Assembly: GCF_008634025.1 (NCBI RefSeq) | Contig: NZ_PDCM01000001.1 | Span: 186,001-250,000 of the forward strand | Source of the DNA: Streptomyces albofaciens JCM 4342 | GTDB lineage: Bacteria > Actinomycetota > Actinomycetes > Streptomycetales > Streptomycetaceae | DNA: 64,000 nt | Direction of reading: 5' to 3' | Part shown: positions 46,139 through 53,944 of the stretch, piece by piece | Numbering within the stretch: the first letter of the stretch is position 1 | Layout of the letters: every line of letters starts with the position of its first letter | Made by a program: the position numbers and the translations under genes | The notes under the pieces: model-generated | Databases searched by the model: none | What the model saw: only the letters and a program-made list of their open reading frames with translations | Told to the model about the DNA's origin: nothing

Positions 46139-47578
46139 GTGGTGAGGGGGCGCACGATCAGGGACGGGCGCGCCGGAAGGGCGACACCGGTCCTGATGCC
46201 CGTAGTGATGCCCGTACTGGTGCCGGTGCTGGCGTTCTTGCCCGCGGTGATATCCATACCCGGGCTGACGGGTGCCGCGGTGGCGGCGTCGGCAGAGGGT
46301 TTACGGGGCGATCCGCCCGCCTACAGGACAGCGCCCGGCGCCCGGCCCGTACGGGGTGCCGAGAGCCCGTCCGGCGCCCCACGGCTCGCCCCCGGGACGT
46401 ACACCGACTCCCTCGCCCGCGGCGACGAGAAGTTTTACGCCGTGCACCTGGACGCGAAGTCCAGCGCCTACCTCTCGGCGGTGGCCGCTCCCCGGCCCGG
46501 CAGTGAGGTCGCGGACCACACCGACAGCCTGAAGGTCAGCATCCGGGACGCCGACGGCAACACCTGCTCCGCGGGCGGCAGTACGGCCTTCCACGGCCGC
46601 GGCATGGCGTACCCGATCGCCGACTACGCCACCCGCCGCATCGACGGCCCGCGCACCAACTGCCAACGGGCGGGCACCTACTACTTCGTCGTCAAGCGCG
46701 TCGGCACGGCATCCGCCGAGGGCGCGGGGCGCTGGCCCGTCGAACTCCGCCACCAGCGCGAGCCCGGCCTCACCGGCACCCCGCCCGCCCAGCCCGGCCC
46801 CGGCACCTGGTCCACAACGACCCCCGTGCCGCTCGACGGAGGCACGAAGAAGGACACCGAGGGCGGCACCGGCTTCAACGACGCCGCACCGATCGGCAAG
46901 GGCGTGTGGCAGGACCGCATCAGGCCGGGGGAGACCCGGTTCTACCGGGTGCCGGTGGACTGGGGACAGCAGCTCAACGTGAGTGCGGAGTTGGGGGCGG
47001 GGAAGCTGGTGGAGGGCGGTGGGAGGCCGGGGCCGGGTTCGGAATCGGGACCGGGATCGGGTTCCGGGGCGGGTGTGGTGGCCGGTTCGCGGCTCGTGGC
47101 GAGCGCGCTGGGGCTGGGGGTCTACAACCCGGCACGCGGCCCGGTCAGCGGCACCCGCTTCGTCCCGTACGACGGGAAGCCGGCCGCCGTGAAGCTCTTC
47201 ACGGCCCCGGTGGCCTACGGGAACCGCTACAACGCGGCCGCCCCTGTCAGCGCGATGCGTTTCGCGGGCTCTTACTACCTGGCCGTATCGCTGCACCCGG
47301 ATGCCGCGAAGTACTTCAAGGACGGAGCGCCGATCACTCTGCGGGTCGACCCCATGGGCCGCCCGCAACCCGGCCCCGACTACCGGGAGAAGGCCACCGA
47401 ATTCTCCGTAACGCCTCAGGAACGGGTGGCGGCCGACGACGGCATGTCGGTGCAACAGGCGACGCAGCAAGGGACGTTGCGGCTGGTGGGCTACGGCGGG
47501 ATCAGCACGGGTACGGTGCTGCTGCTGGCGCTGGGGGTGTGGACGGTGGTGGCGCGCTGGAGGGGCGGGCGCACCTGA
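46139..47578 (+). CDS. Secreted, C-terminally anchored protein with two PPC-like domains
   Basis: 479 residues, probably from GTG 46139. A signal peptide (VLVPVLAFLPAVISIPG... ending near AAVAASA) leads to two beta-sandwich modules resembling bacterial pre-peptidase C-terminal (PPC) domains: one about 83-200 (PGTYTDSLARGDEKFYAVHLDAKSSAYLSAV) and one about 258-420 (GKGVWQDRIRPGETRFYRVPVDWGQQLNVSAEL). Each begins with the D-x-I/L-x-x-G-x-x-x-F-Y-x-V pattern. A transmembrane helix (about 453-473) and a short basic tail follow. It is probably surface-exposed, with binding or sensing modules. Convergent with the adjacent kinase gene. An AT-rich patch at 46098-46125 (TTGCAAAAGCAA) probably marks its promoter. 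Function unknown. Confidence 0.75.
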   Translation: MVRGRTIRDGRAGRATPVLMPVVMPVLVPVLAFLPAVISIPGLTGAAVAASAEGLRGDPPAYRTAPGARPVRGAESPSGAPRLAPGTYTDSLARGDEKFYAVHLDAKSSAYLSAVAAPRPGSEVADHTDSLKVSIRDADGNTCSAGGSTAFHGRGMAYPIADYATRRIDGPRTNCQRAGTYYFVVKRVGTASAEGAGRWPVELRHQREPGLTGTPPAQPGPGTWSTTTPVPLDGGTKKDTEGGTGFNDAAPIGKGVWQDRIRPGETRFYRVPVDWGQQLNVSAELGAGKLVEGGGRPGPGSESGPGSGSGAGVVAGSRLVASALGLGVYNPARGPVSGTRFVPYDGKPAAVKLFTAPVAYGNRYNAAAPVSAMRFAGSYYLAVSLHPDAAKYFKDGAPITLRVDPMGRPQPGPDYREKATEFSVTPQERVAADDGMSVQQATQQGTLRLVGYGGISTGTVLLLALGVWTVVARWRGGRT

Positions 47579-47591
47579 CGGGCAGGATGCG

Positions 47592-47625
47592 GGGCGTTGG
47601 CCGGCTCAGCTGACGGCCAACGCCC
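47592..47625. terminator. Bidirectional terminator overlapping the kinase stop
   Basis: 11-bp perfect inverted repeat (GGGCGTTGGCC 47592-47602, GGCCAACGCCC 47615-47625). The loop contains the kinase stop codon (47606-47608), so the right arm is coding. Confidence 0.75.
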
Positions 47626-49156
47626 AGACGCCGACCGCAATGCACAGCAGCGCTACGACGATTACCGGTACGGCAACCTTGGGTGGCGGCCCGGGCCGGC
47701 GCTGCGGAAGGGCCCGGTGCCGTCGGCCCGGAGCGCGGCCGGCGGACGGCAGAGGATGCGGCCGGTCGGGGGTGTAGGGGCGGGTGGGCTGGGACGTGGG
47801 CTGTTGTGGGGTCGGGTGCTGCGGGGGCGCCTGTAGTGGGGGCCGGTGCTGCGGTACCGGGTGCTGCGAAACCGGCGCCTGACCGGTGTGGGGTTGCGGG
47901 ACGGGGCGTTGCGGGGCGGGCAAACCCGTGGACGGCGGCGCGAGCGGGAAGTCACCGTTGTCGGACGTGTCCGTTGCCGACGGTGGTGGCGTGGAGGGGA
48001 ACGGCGGTACGGAGGGCGGGGGCGGCGATACGTTGCCACCGCGCGCCGGGGCTTCCGGAAACGGAGGCGCTGCTTCCGGTGCGCCCGTACCCGTGCCCAC
48101 GCCCGTACCGGTACCCGTACTCACACTCGTACCAGCTCCCGCACCCGGCTCCGCCGCAGCCCGCGAACCGGCCATCCCCGCACGCGGGTCGCTCCCCGCT
48201 CCCTCCCCTTCCGGCCGATCCCCTTCCGACGGATGCCCTTTCGGCCGCTCCCCTTTCGGCCGCTCCCCCTTCGGCCGCAACGGCCCATCCGGCCCGAACC
48301 CCGCCGGCAGCGGTCCGATGTGGTCGAAGACCTCGATGATCTCGTCCTCGATCGTCGCTTCCGGAAGCAGCTCGGCGGCCGCGAGCAGTGCCTTGCGCGC
48401 CCCGGCGGCCGTCTTGAAGCGCAGGTCCGGGTCCGGTTGCAGCAGGTTGGCCAGCACCTGCCAGAGCGGCTCCGCGATGCCCTCGGGCGCGTCCGGCGTC
48501 CCGTACTGCGCGAAGTGCTCGACGAGCCCCTGGGTGTCCGGCTTGGAGCCGGTCAGCAGGTGCACCGCGACCAGGCCGACCGCGAAGAGGTCGCCGGGGA
48601 AGTCGGGTTCGGCACCCAGCATCTGTTCCGGGGCGAAGTAACCGGGCGTGCCCACCACGTAGTTGGCGTCGGTCAGCCGCGGCTCGCCCTTGCGCATCGA
48701 GATGCCGAAGTCCGACAGCCGTACGTGGGGGCGGCCGGTTCCGGTGGCCTCCAGCAGGATGTTCGCGGGTTTGATGTCACGGTGCACGACCCCTTCCGCG
48801 TGGACCGCGGTCAGGCCGGACAGCAGCTGGTCGAGCAGGACGCACACCAGGTTCGGCGGCAGCGGCCCGTAGTCGCCTACCAGGTGGGCCAGCGAGCCGC
48901 CGTGCACGAGGTCCATGGTGAACAGGACCTTGTCGTCGTCCGCGGCCCAGCTCGCGGGGGCGAGCACGTGCGGGTGGTCGATCCGTACGGCCTGTTCGCG
49001 CACGAAGCGCAGCAGCGTGTGCGCGTCGCTCTGCTGCAGCACCTTGGCCGCCACGTAGCGGCGGCGGCGCTGGTCCCAGGCGCGCCAGACGGCGCCCACG
49101 CCGCCCCGCCCGATCGGGTCGATCAGCTCGTACCGACCGGCGAAGACCTCACCCAT
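47606..49156 (-). CDS. Serine/threonine protein kinase, tail-anchored
   Basis: 516 residues from ATG 49156. An active Hanks-type kinase domain (about 8-270) has GRGGVGAVW (P-loop), AAKVL (Lys38), HRDIKPANILL (catalytic loop), DFGISM and GTPGYFAPEQM. A low-complexity region follows (about 280-490), rich in Pro, Gly and Thr with KGERP and TGTG repeats. The only transmembrane helix is at the extreme C-terminus (VAVPVIVVALLCIAVGVWALAVS). No PASTA or other sensor domain remains outside, unlike PknB. It could act with the convergent PPC-domain protein or the XRE regulator encoded 80 bp upstream; no direct evidence. Confidence 0.92.
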   Translation of the reverse strand: MGEVFAGRYELIDPIGRGGVGAVWRAWDQRRRRYVAAKVLQQSDAHTLLRFVREQAVRIDHPHVLAPASWAADDDKVLFTMDLVHGGSLAHLVGDYGPLPPNLVCVLLDQLLSGLTAVHAEGVVHRDIKPANILLEATGTGRPHVRLSDFGISMRKGEPRLTDANYVVGTPGYFAPEQMLGAEPDFPGDLFAVGLVAVHLLTGSKPDTQGLVEHFAQYGTPDAPEGIAEPLWQVLANLLQPDPDLRFKTAAGARKALLAAAELLPEATIEDEIIEVFDHIGPLPAGFGPDGPLRPKGERPKGERPKGHPSEGDRPEGEGAGSDPRAGMAGSRAAAEPGAGAGTSVSTGTGTGVGTGTGAPEAAPPFPEAPARGGNVSPPPPSVPPFPSTPPPSATDTSDNGDFPLAPPSTGLPAPQRPVPQPHTGQAPVSQHPVPQHRPPLQAPPQHPTPQQPTSQPTRPYTPDRPHPLPSAGRAPGRRHRALPQRRPGPPPKVAVPVIVVALLCIAVGVWALAVS

Positions 49157-49236
49157 TGCGTCCCGTCCGCGTATCGAACCACCGAACTGCCCGGCTTCCG
49201 GAGTACGCCGCGTGCGCCGCCCCGGCCGCCCGCCGT

Positions 49237-49785
49237 CTAACTCTGGTGCGCCTCGTAGTGGGAGACCGCGTCGGCGGTGCGTCCCGCCCCGTAGACCCGG
49301 AGGAACTCTGCCAGTTCGGGGTGGGTGGGGGCGAGGGTGTTCGCGGCGTCGATGATGTCGCCGGCGGCCGAAACCGAGCGCAGCAGCGACTGGATCTCGC
49401 GGACCACGCGCCGTACGGTCGTCGCCCCGGTGGAGGCGGCGGTCTGCGCGGTGTTGTTCAGCACCGAACCGCCCGCGGTCTTCTTGATCTCCTCCATCCG
49501 CTCGGTGGCCTCGGCGGCGCTGACGCTGCCGTCCGCGACCTGTCCGGCCAGTTCCTGGAGCGCCTGGACGCGCTGGACGACGGCCGGGTTCCCGATCTTC
49601 GCCCGCTGCCCGCTCATCAGCTGGGACAGCATGGGCGCGGACAGACCCAGCACGGCCGCGAGCCGCGCCTGGTTGAGACCGAGATCGTCGATGAGACGAC
49701 GGAACAGCGCCCCAAGAGGCTCCCCGTACCAGCTCCGCTGCAGCTCCCGAGCACGCGCGGTGGCTTCTTGCTGTGCTGCGTCCAT
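49237..49785 (-). CDS. XRE-family helix-turn-helix regulator
   Basis: 182 residues from ATG 49785, with GGGAGA upstream (frame open to 49854). The N-terminal HTH reads FRRLIDDLGLNQARLAAVLGLSAPMLSQLMSGQRAKIGNPAVV, a Cro/CI-type domain. The rest is helical (ALQELAGQVADGSVSAAEATERMEEIKKTAG..., later IDAANTLAPTHPELAEFLRVYG), presumably for oligomerisation. It lies upstream of the Ser/Thr kinase on the same strand (80 bp gap), so both may share a transcript. Targets unknown. Confidence 0.88.
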   Translation of the reverse strand: MDAAQQEATARARELQRSWYGEPLGALFRRLIDDLGLNQARLAAVLGLSAPMLSQLMSGQRAKIGNPAVVQRVQALQELAGQVADGSVSAAEATERMEEIKKTAGGSVLNNTAQTAASTGATTVRRVVREIQSLLRSVSAAGDIIDAANTLAPTHPELAEFLRVYGAGRTADAVSHYEAHQS

Positions 49786-49914
49786 GGCGTCTCCCCTGTC
49801 TCCCCGATCGCGCTTCGCTGCCGCGAATCTCGCGGAGCATCCTACGGAGAGCACCTGCGCGCGGCGATACCCGGTCGGGAAACCTCGCGGGCACCGGGTA
49901 CCCTGGTTCGCGAC

Positions 49915-49987
49915 GGGGCCTTAGCTCAGTTGGTAGAGCGCTGTCTTTGCATGGCAGATGTCAGGGGTTCGACTCCCCTAGGCTCCA
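49915..49987 (+). tRNA. alaT: tRNA-Ala (TGC anticodon)
   Basis: Cloverleaf: acceptor GGGGCCT (49915-49921) pairs with AGGCTCC (49980-49986, one G-U), D-arm TAGCTCAGTTGGTAGAGC, anticodon TGC at 49948-49950, T-arm AGGGGTTCGACTCCCCT. Discriminator A at 49987. CCA is not encoded, so it depends on the Cca enzyme. Confidence 0.97.
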
Positions 49988-49992
49988 CGTCC

Positions 49993-50034
49993 AACCCCCT
50001 TCATCCCGCGGAACCGCAGGTTGAAGGGGGTTTT
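49993..50034 (+). terminator. Terminator after tRNA-Ala
   Basis: 11-bp inverted repeat (AACCCCCTTCA 49993-50003, TGAAGGGGGTT 50022-50032) followed by T residues. Confidence 0.85.
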
Positions 50035-50400
50035 CTGTTGCGCGTGGGCAGTCGGCGCGCTGTCGCCGGGCGGTGGTCGTGGCCCGTGCCGTGGTGATCG
50101 GCGGGTGCGCCGGCCGTTCGCGGCAGCCATGACGGATCCGGCCACCGGCCGCACGCAGGGCCGGGCCGCCGGTACGGGGTCGGGCGGGTCGCGGACGCTG
50201 ATACGGGCGGGGCATAGGAGTCGTGAAACAGGAGTACGGCGAGATTCGACCTTGTGGGGCCTAAACCTGGCCGAAAGGTAGGGGCAAGCCGTTCGACGCC
50301 GCGTCCTCGTCGACTGCCCAAATAGTCCCAGGTGCTCAGGTTCCGCTCGGACGGGAGGCCGAACGGTGGAGGTTACGGCGACGGTCGCGACCTGTCGGAA
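50035..50400. other. Intergenic region between tRNA-Ala and the DUF5324 gene
   Basis: About 366 bp with no convincing gene. Open frames here are Arg/Gly-rich and lack ribosome-binding sites. A 13-codon frame starting GTG 50222 follows TAGGAG but the spacing (about 2 nt) is too short. I see nothing further. Confidence 0.5.
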
Positions 50401-50443
50401 GGGCCGTGCCACAGGCCCTTCCGACGGAACCCTGGCACGGCCC
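50401..50443 (-). terminator. Terminator after the DUF5324 gene
   Basis: 11-bp perfect inverted repeat (GGGCCGTGCCA 50401-50411, TGGCACGGCCC 50433-50443), 21-nt loop, 41 bp beyond the stop. Confidence 0.72.
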
Positions 50444-50484
50444 GGACCTGCGGACGGTGACGGACGGGGTGGTGCCGGGCGCGG

Positions 50485-51189
50485 TCAGGGGGTGTTGCCG
50501 CGGTCGTCGGCTTCGGCTTCGGCCTGCTTGGCCTGGACCTCCGGGTCCAGGACGGCCGCGTCGACCGCGGTCAGGGGGGTGCGCTCGTTGACCTCCGTGG
50601 CGGCCGGGGGCTCGACCAGCCAGTCCGGGTTGGCCTGCTTGTCCCACCACTTCCAGGCGGCGAAGGCGCCGCCCGCGAGGAGGCCGACGACGGCGAGGCG
50701 CTTGGCGGCCTTGCCGGCGCGCCGACGGCGGTTGTGCTTCTTGACGATCTTTTCGATCTCCTTGGCCGACACCTGGCCGCGCAGGGCGGCGAGGGCGGCG
50801 GTGCCGCGGGCCACGGCCTGGTCGCGGACCGGCTCGGCGGCGGCCCGTGCGCTCTGCACGGCGTGCTCCACGCGCGGCGCCGTGTAGTCGGCGGCCTGGC
50901 GCGCGGCCTTGCGGGTGCGTACGGCGGCCTTGCTCGCGGCCTTGTCGACCTTCGGCGGCAGGGCGCCGCGGGCGTGTTCCAGGCGGGGCTGCACATGGGT
51001 GTCGTACTGGCTGCGTGCCTGGTGAGCGGCCTCGGCCACCTTGGGTGCCAGTCGCGTACGGGCCTCGTGCGCGTAGTGCGCGGCGGTGTCCTTGGCCGTA
51101 CCGGCATACGGAGCCACCACCTCCGCCGCGTGCCGCACGCTGTCCTTGGCCGAACTGGTCGCCGCGCGCACGCTGTCCTTGCGGGTCAC
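50485..51189 (-). CDS. DUF5324 protein, Ala-rich helical with one membrane span
   Basis: 234 residues from GTG 51189, after a strong GGAGGAGG site. The first ~150 residues are Ala/Arg/Lys/His-rich with regular helical repeats (SAKDSVRHAAEVVAPYAGTAKDTAAHYAHEARTRLAPKVAEAA), similar in look to apolipoprotein- or LEA-like amphipathic helices. A basic patch (KKHNRRRRAGKAAKRLA) precedes a hydrophobic span (about 168-182, VVGLLAGGAFAAWKWW), and an acidic tail follows. Known from Streptomyces as a conserved neighbour of ppiA. Function unknown. Confidence 0.85.
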   Translation of the reverse strand: MTRKDSVRAATSSAKDSVRHAAEVVAPYAGTAKDTAAHYAHEARTRLAPKVAEAAHQARSQYDTHVQPRLEHARGALPPKVDKAASKAAVRTRKAARQAADYTAPRVEHAVQSARAAAEPVRDQAVARGTAALAALRGQVSAKEIEKIVKKHNRRRRAGKAAKRLAVVGLLAGGAFAAWKWWDKQANPDWLVEPPAATEVNERTPLTAVDAAVLDPEVQAKQAEAEADDRGNTP

Positions 51190-51509
51190 GGGATCCTCCT
51201 CCTCGGTGGCGTGTCCGGGGGCTCGGGGGTTGTTCCCCAATGTCTGCTGTGTCGCCTGTCCACCCAATTCAAGATCATGCCTGCACACGCGCCACACGGC
51301 ATGTGCGAGCGGGCATCCGGGTCATTGGGGACCTTCAGGAGCCTTGGGATGACAATGCCACGCTTTGCCGGTCCGTGCGCCGGTTCGGCGGGTACTGGTG
51401 ACCGGAAAGGAAGTGGGAACGAGCGGGAACGTGGGCCGGTGTACGGGTGCCGGGCGGGCGTCCGTGCGAGGATCGGGAACCGTCAGTGCAGACTTATGGA
51501 AGGTAGATC
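51190..51509. other. Divergent promoter region, DUF5324 gene and ppiA
   Basis: 320 bp. It must contain both promoters. No operator-like palindrome stands out and no credible gene is present. Confidence 0.5.
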
Positions 51510-52037
51510 GTGGCTGAGCAGCTCTACGCCACCCTGAAGACGAATCAGGGCGACATCGAGATTCGGCTTCTGCCGAACCACGCGCCGAAGACGGTCAAGA
51601 ACTTCGTCGAGCTCGCCAAGGGTGAGCGGGAGTGGACCCATCCGGAGACCGGCAAGAAGTCCATGGAGAAGCTGTACGACGGCACGGTCTTCCACCGGGT
51701 GATCAGCGGCTTCATGATCCAGGGTGGCGACCCGCTGGGCAACGGCACCGGCGGCCCCGGGTACGAGTTCGCGGACGAGTTCCACCCCGACCTGGCCTTC
51801 AACAAGCCGTACCTGCTGGCCATGGCCAACGCCGGCCCGGGAACCAACGGCTCGCAGTTCTTCATCACGGTCTCCCCGACCACCTGGCTGACCGGCAAGC
51901 ACACCATCTTCGGCGAGGTCACCAACGACGCGAGCAAGAAGGTCGTGGACGCCATCGCGGCGACCCAGACCAACCCGCGTACGGACCGTCCGGTCAACGA
52001 CGTCGTGATCGAGTCGGTCGTCGTCGAGAGCCGCTGA
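51510..52037 (+). CDS. ppiA: Peptidyl-prolyl cis-trans isomerase, cyclophilin type
   Basis: 175 residues starting MAEQLYATLKTNQGDIEIRLLPNHAPKTVKNFVELA. Active-site segments FHRVISGFMIQGGDPLGNGTGGPGYEF and ANAGPGTNGSQFFITVSPTTWLTGKHTIFGEV are complete, including the catalytic Arg and the Phe/Gln residues. No signal peptide, so cytoplasmic. It speeds proline isomerisation in folding. It is followed 152 bp later by the rhomboid protease gene. Confidence 0.96.
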   Translation: MAEQLYATLKTNQGDIEIRLLPNHAPKTVKNFVELAKGEREWTHPETGKKSMEKLYDGTVFHRVISGFMIQGGDPLGNGTGGPGYEFADEFHPDLAFNKPYLLAMANAGPGTNGSQFFITVSPTTWLTGKHTIFGEVTNDASKKVVDAIAATQTNPRTDRPVNDVVIESVVVESR

Positions 52038-52189
52038 CGCCCGGCGCCCGGCCCCGGGCGGACTCAGGTGCGCGCGGGCCGCGGGTGTACGGGAACCATT
52101 GCGCCCTGCCCGGTCGTAGATCGGGTGGGGCGCGCACTTCGTTCGTGCGGGGACGTCCGCATGGATCGCGACGAGGGACCGAGGGGACC

Positions 52190-53101
52190 ATGGACCAGGT
52201 GCCAGGCAGCCCGCAGGAGCCGCGGGACGCGCGGCCGGGCGATGCCGCGCCGTCCGGCTGCTACCGCCACCCGGACCGCACGACGGGCATCACGTGTACG
52301 CGTTGTGAGCGGCCCATCTGCCCCGAGTGCATGGTCAGCGCGTCGGTCGGGTTCCAGTGCCCGGAGTGCGTACGCGGCGGCAGCGGCACGGGCCGTACGG
52401 CGCAGGCCACCGCCCCCCGGACGCTGGCCGGCGGCACGCTGACCGCGGACACCCGGCTGGTCACCAAGATCCTGCTCGGCATCAACGTCGCGGTGTTCAT
52501 CGCGGTGCTGGCGGTGGGCGGCGGCCTGGTGCAGGACCTGGAGATGATCGGCGGCGCCTTCACCCGGGAGGACCTGCGGTTCATCGGCGTCGCCGAGGGC
52601 GAGTGGTACCGCCTGCTGACCGCGGTGTTCCTCCACCAGGCCCCGATGCACATCGCCTTCAACATGCTGTCCCTGTGGTGGCTGGGCCCGCCGCTGGAGG
52701 CGGCCCTCGGCCGGGTCCGCTTCCTGGCGCTCTACCTGCTCTCCGGCCTCGGCGGCAGCGCGTTGTCGTATCTGCTCGCCGCGCAGAACCAGCCGTCGCT
52801 GGGGGCTTCCGGCGCGATCTTCGGGCTGCTGGGCGCGACGGTCATACTGATGCGCCGCCTGAACTACGACATGCGGCCGGTGCTGATCCTGCTCGCGCTC
52901 AACCTGGTCTTCACCTTCGCCTGGCCCAACATCGCCTGGCAGGCGCACGTCGGAGGGCTGGTCGTGGGCGCCGCGGTGACGTACGGGATGGTGCACGCCC
53001 CGCGTGCGCGGCGGACGCTCGTACAGGGCGCGACGTGCGCGGTGGCGTTCCTGGTGATCGTCGCGGTGGTGTGGGTGCGGACCGGCCAGCTCATGGGCTG
53101 A
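52190..53101 (+). CDS. Rhomboid intramembrane serine protease with N-terminal zinc-finger-like domain
   Basis: 303 residues from ATG 52190, with GAGGGGA upstream (frame open further as ppiA shadow). Residues 20-60 hold a B-box-like Cys/His cluster (CYRHPDRTTGITCTRCERPICPECM...FQCPEC). The rhomboid core has six spans, with the catalytic serine in LGASGAIFGLLGA and the histidine in WQAHVGGLVVGA; the HIAFNMLSLWWLG segment (TM2) is typical. It cleaves transmembrane helices of unknown substrates. Convergent with crgA across a region rich in DnaA boxes. Confidence 0.93.
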   Translation: MDQVPGSPQEPRDARPGDAAPSGCYRHPDRTTGITCTRCERPICPECMVSASVGFQCPECVRGGSGTGRTAQATAPRTLAGGTLTADTRLVTKILLGINVAVFIAVLAVGGGLVQDLEMIGGAFTREDLRFIGVAEGEWYRLLTAVFLHQAPMHIAFNMLSLWWLGPPLEAALGRVRFLALYLLSGLGGSALSYLLAAQNQPSLGASGAIFGLLGATVILMRRLNYDMRPVLILLALNLVFTFAWPNIAWQAHVGGLVVGAAVTYGMVHAPRARRTLVQGATCAVAFLVIVAVVWVRTGQLMG

Positions 53102-53333
53102 CCGCTCGGTCCGACGGCCGAGCCGGCGTCGTGGACACGGGGTGCCGCCGTCCGGTTCCGGCCTGTGAACAGCCGTGGGTACGGCGGGTTGTCCACAGCG
53201 TCCGGCCAATCTTGTGCACCGGGTGGAAAAGGCCGCTCACCCACCGTGGCGAAGCCTGTTTTCCCAGGAAGGGAAGGGTGGGACGGTGGCAAGGGGGACG
53301 GGCCGCCAGTCACACCGGCGTCAACGGCCGGGA

Positions 53334-53378
53334 AGTTATCCACAGATCTTCTGAAGTTTTCCCCGGCTGTGGATAACT
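53334..53378. repeat. Perfect inverted repeat built from two DnaA boxes
   Basis: 12-bp arms AGTTATCCACAG (53334-53345) and CTGTGGATAACT (53367-53378), 21-bp spacer. It may also act as a terminator for the two convergent genes. Confidence 0.8.
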
Positions 53379-53485
53379 GTGTGGATGGCCTTGGGCAGGG
53401 CTTGCGCCGAGGCGAGGTACGGACAGCGCGCGGCGGTCGGCGCACCGGGCCGGACGGCGGCCCGGCGACCTCGTCGGGACCGCGC

Positions 53486-53518
53486 TACCGGCCGGGCCCG
53501 CGTTACCGGCCGGGCCCG
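53486..53518. repeat. Tandem direct repeat, 18-bp period
   Basis: TACCGGCCGGGCCCG occurs at 53486-53500 and 53504-53518, 20 bp beyond the crgA stop codon. Each copy contains palindromic GC-rich words. Confidence 0.7.
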
Positions 53519-53537
53519 ACGACGGTGGTCGTGCGCG

Positions 53538-53795
53538 CTACTTCCACTGCGTGGATACGCCGAAGCCCAGCGCGATGAAGCCGAAGCCGCACACGATGTT
53601 CCAGTTGCCCATCGCCTTGACGGGCAGATCGCCCCCGGTCACGTAGAAGAGCACGATCCACACCAGACCGATCAGGAACAGCGCCAGCATCACCGGAGCC
53701 ACCCAGCCCCGGCCCGAACTCATGCGCAGATTGGTCGTCTGCTTCGCCGGCGGGGGCGTGAAGTCGTCCTTCTTGCGGATCCGTGACTTCGGCAC
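53538..53795 (-). CDS. crgA: Cell division protein CrgA
   Basis: 85 residues from GTG 53795, with AGGAG upstream. The sequence is [20 protein letters not shown], then two transmembrane helices (about 31-50 and 64-81, [18 protein letters not shown] and [15 protein letters not shown]) joined by [13 protein letters not shown], which is the CrgA fold. In Streptomyces CrgA helps coordinate FtsZ-ring placement in aerial hyphae. Position before the DUF881/sortase genes and near pknB-pbpA-rodA is conserved in actinobacteria. Confidence 0.95.
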   Translation of the reverse strand: MPKSRIRKKDDFTPPPAKQTTNLRMSSGRGWVAPVMLALFLIGLVWIVLFYVTGGDLPVKAMGNWNIVCGFGFIALGFGVSTQWK

Positions 53796-53944
53796 GAGGA
53801 ACTCTCCTGTCGATGCTCTGCGTGACCGCACTGGGGGCGGATGATGCTGCTTACGGGCGGGGCGGGAGGTGACGGGGAGCGGTTTCCCTCCCCGGGCGTC
53901 CGTTAGCGTAGTGCTTCCGCGGCGTCGTAAGGAGCAAGGGTACG

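Larger units (their letters stand above)
53102..53537. other. Convergent intergenic region with DnaA-box cluster
   Basis: 436 bp between the ends of the rhomboid and crgA genes, with no gene. It contains three perfect DnaA boxes: TTGTCCACA at 53189-53197, TTATCCACA at 53336-53344 and its complement TGTGGATAA at 53368-53376. Weaker boxes lie at 53212-53220 and 53380-53388. It resembles the high-affinity DnaA-box clusters described near oriC in Streptomyces coelicolor, which titrate DnaA; which cluster it matches, if any, is not verified. Confidence 0.72.

Noticed and set aside
47900..48300. Repetitive CCCGTACC / CCCTTTCGGCCGCT words suggestive of a DNA repeat element
   Set aside because: They encode low-complexity TGTG and KGERP runs in the kinase linker and need no separate element.
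50021..50281. 86-codon plus-strand frame after tRNA-Ala
   Set aside because: Begins inside the tRNA terminator; low-complexity product; no ribosome site.
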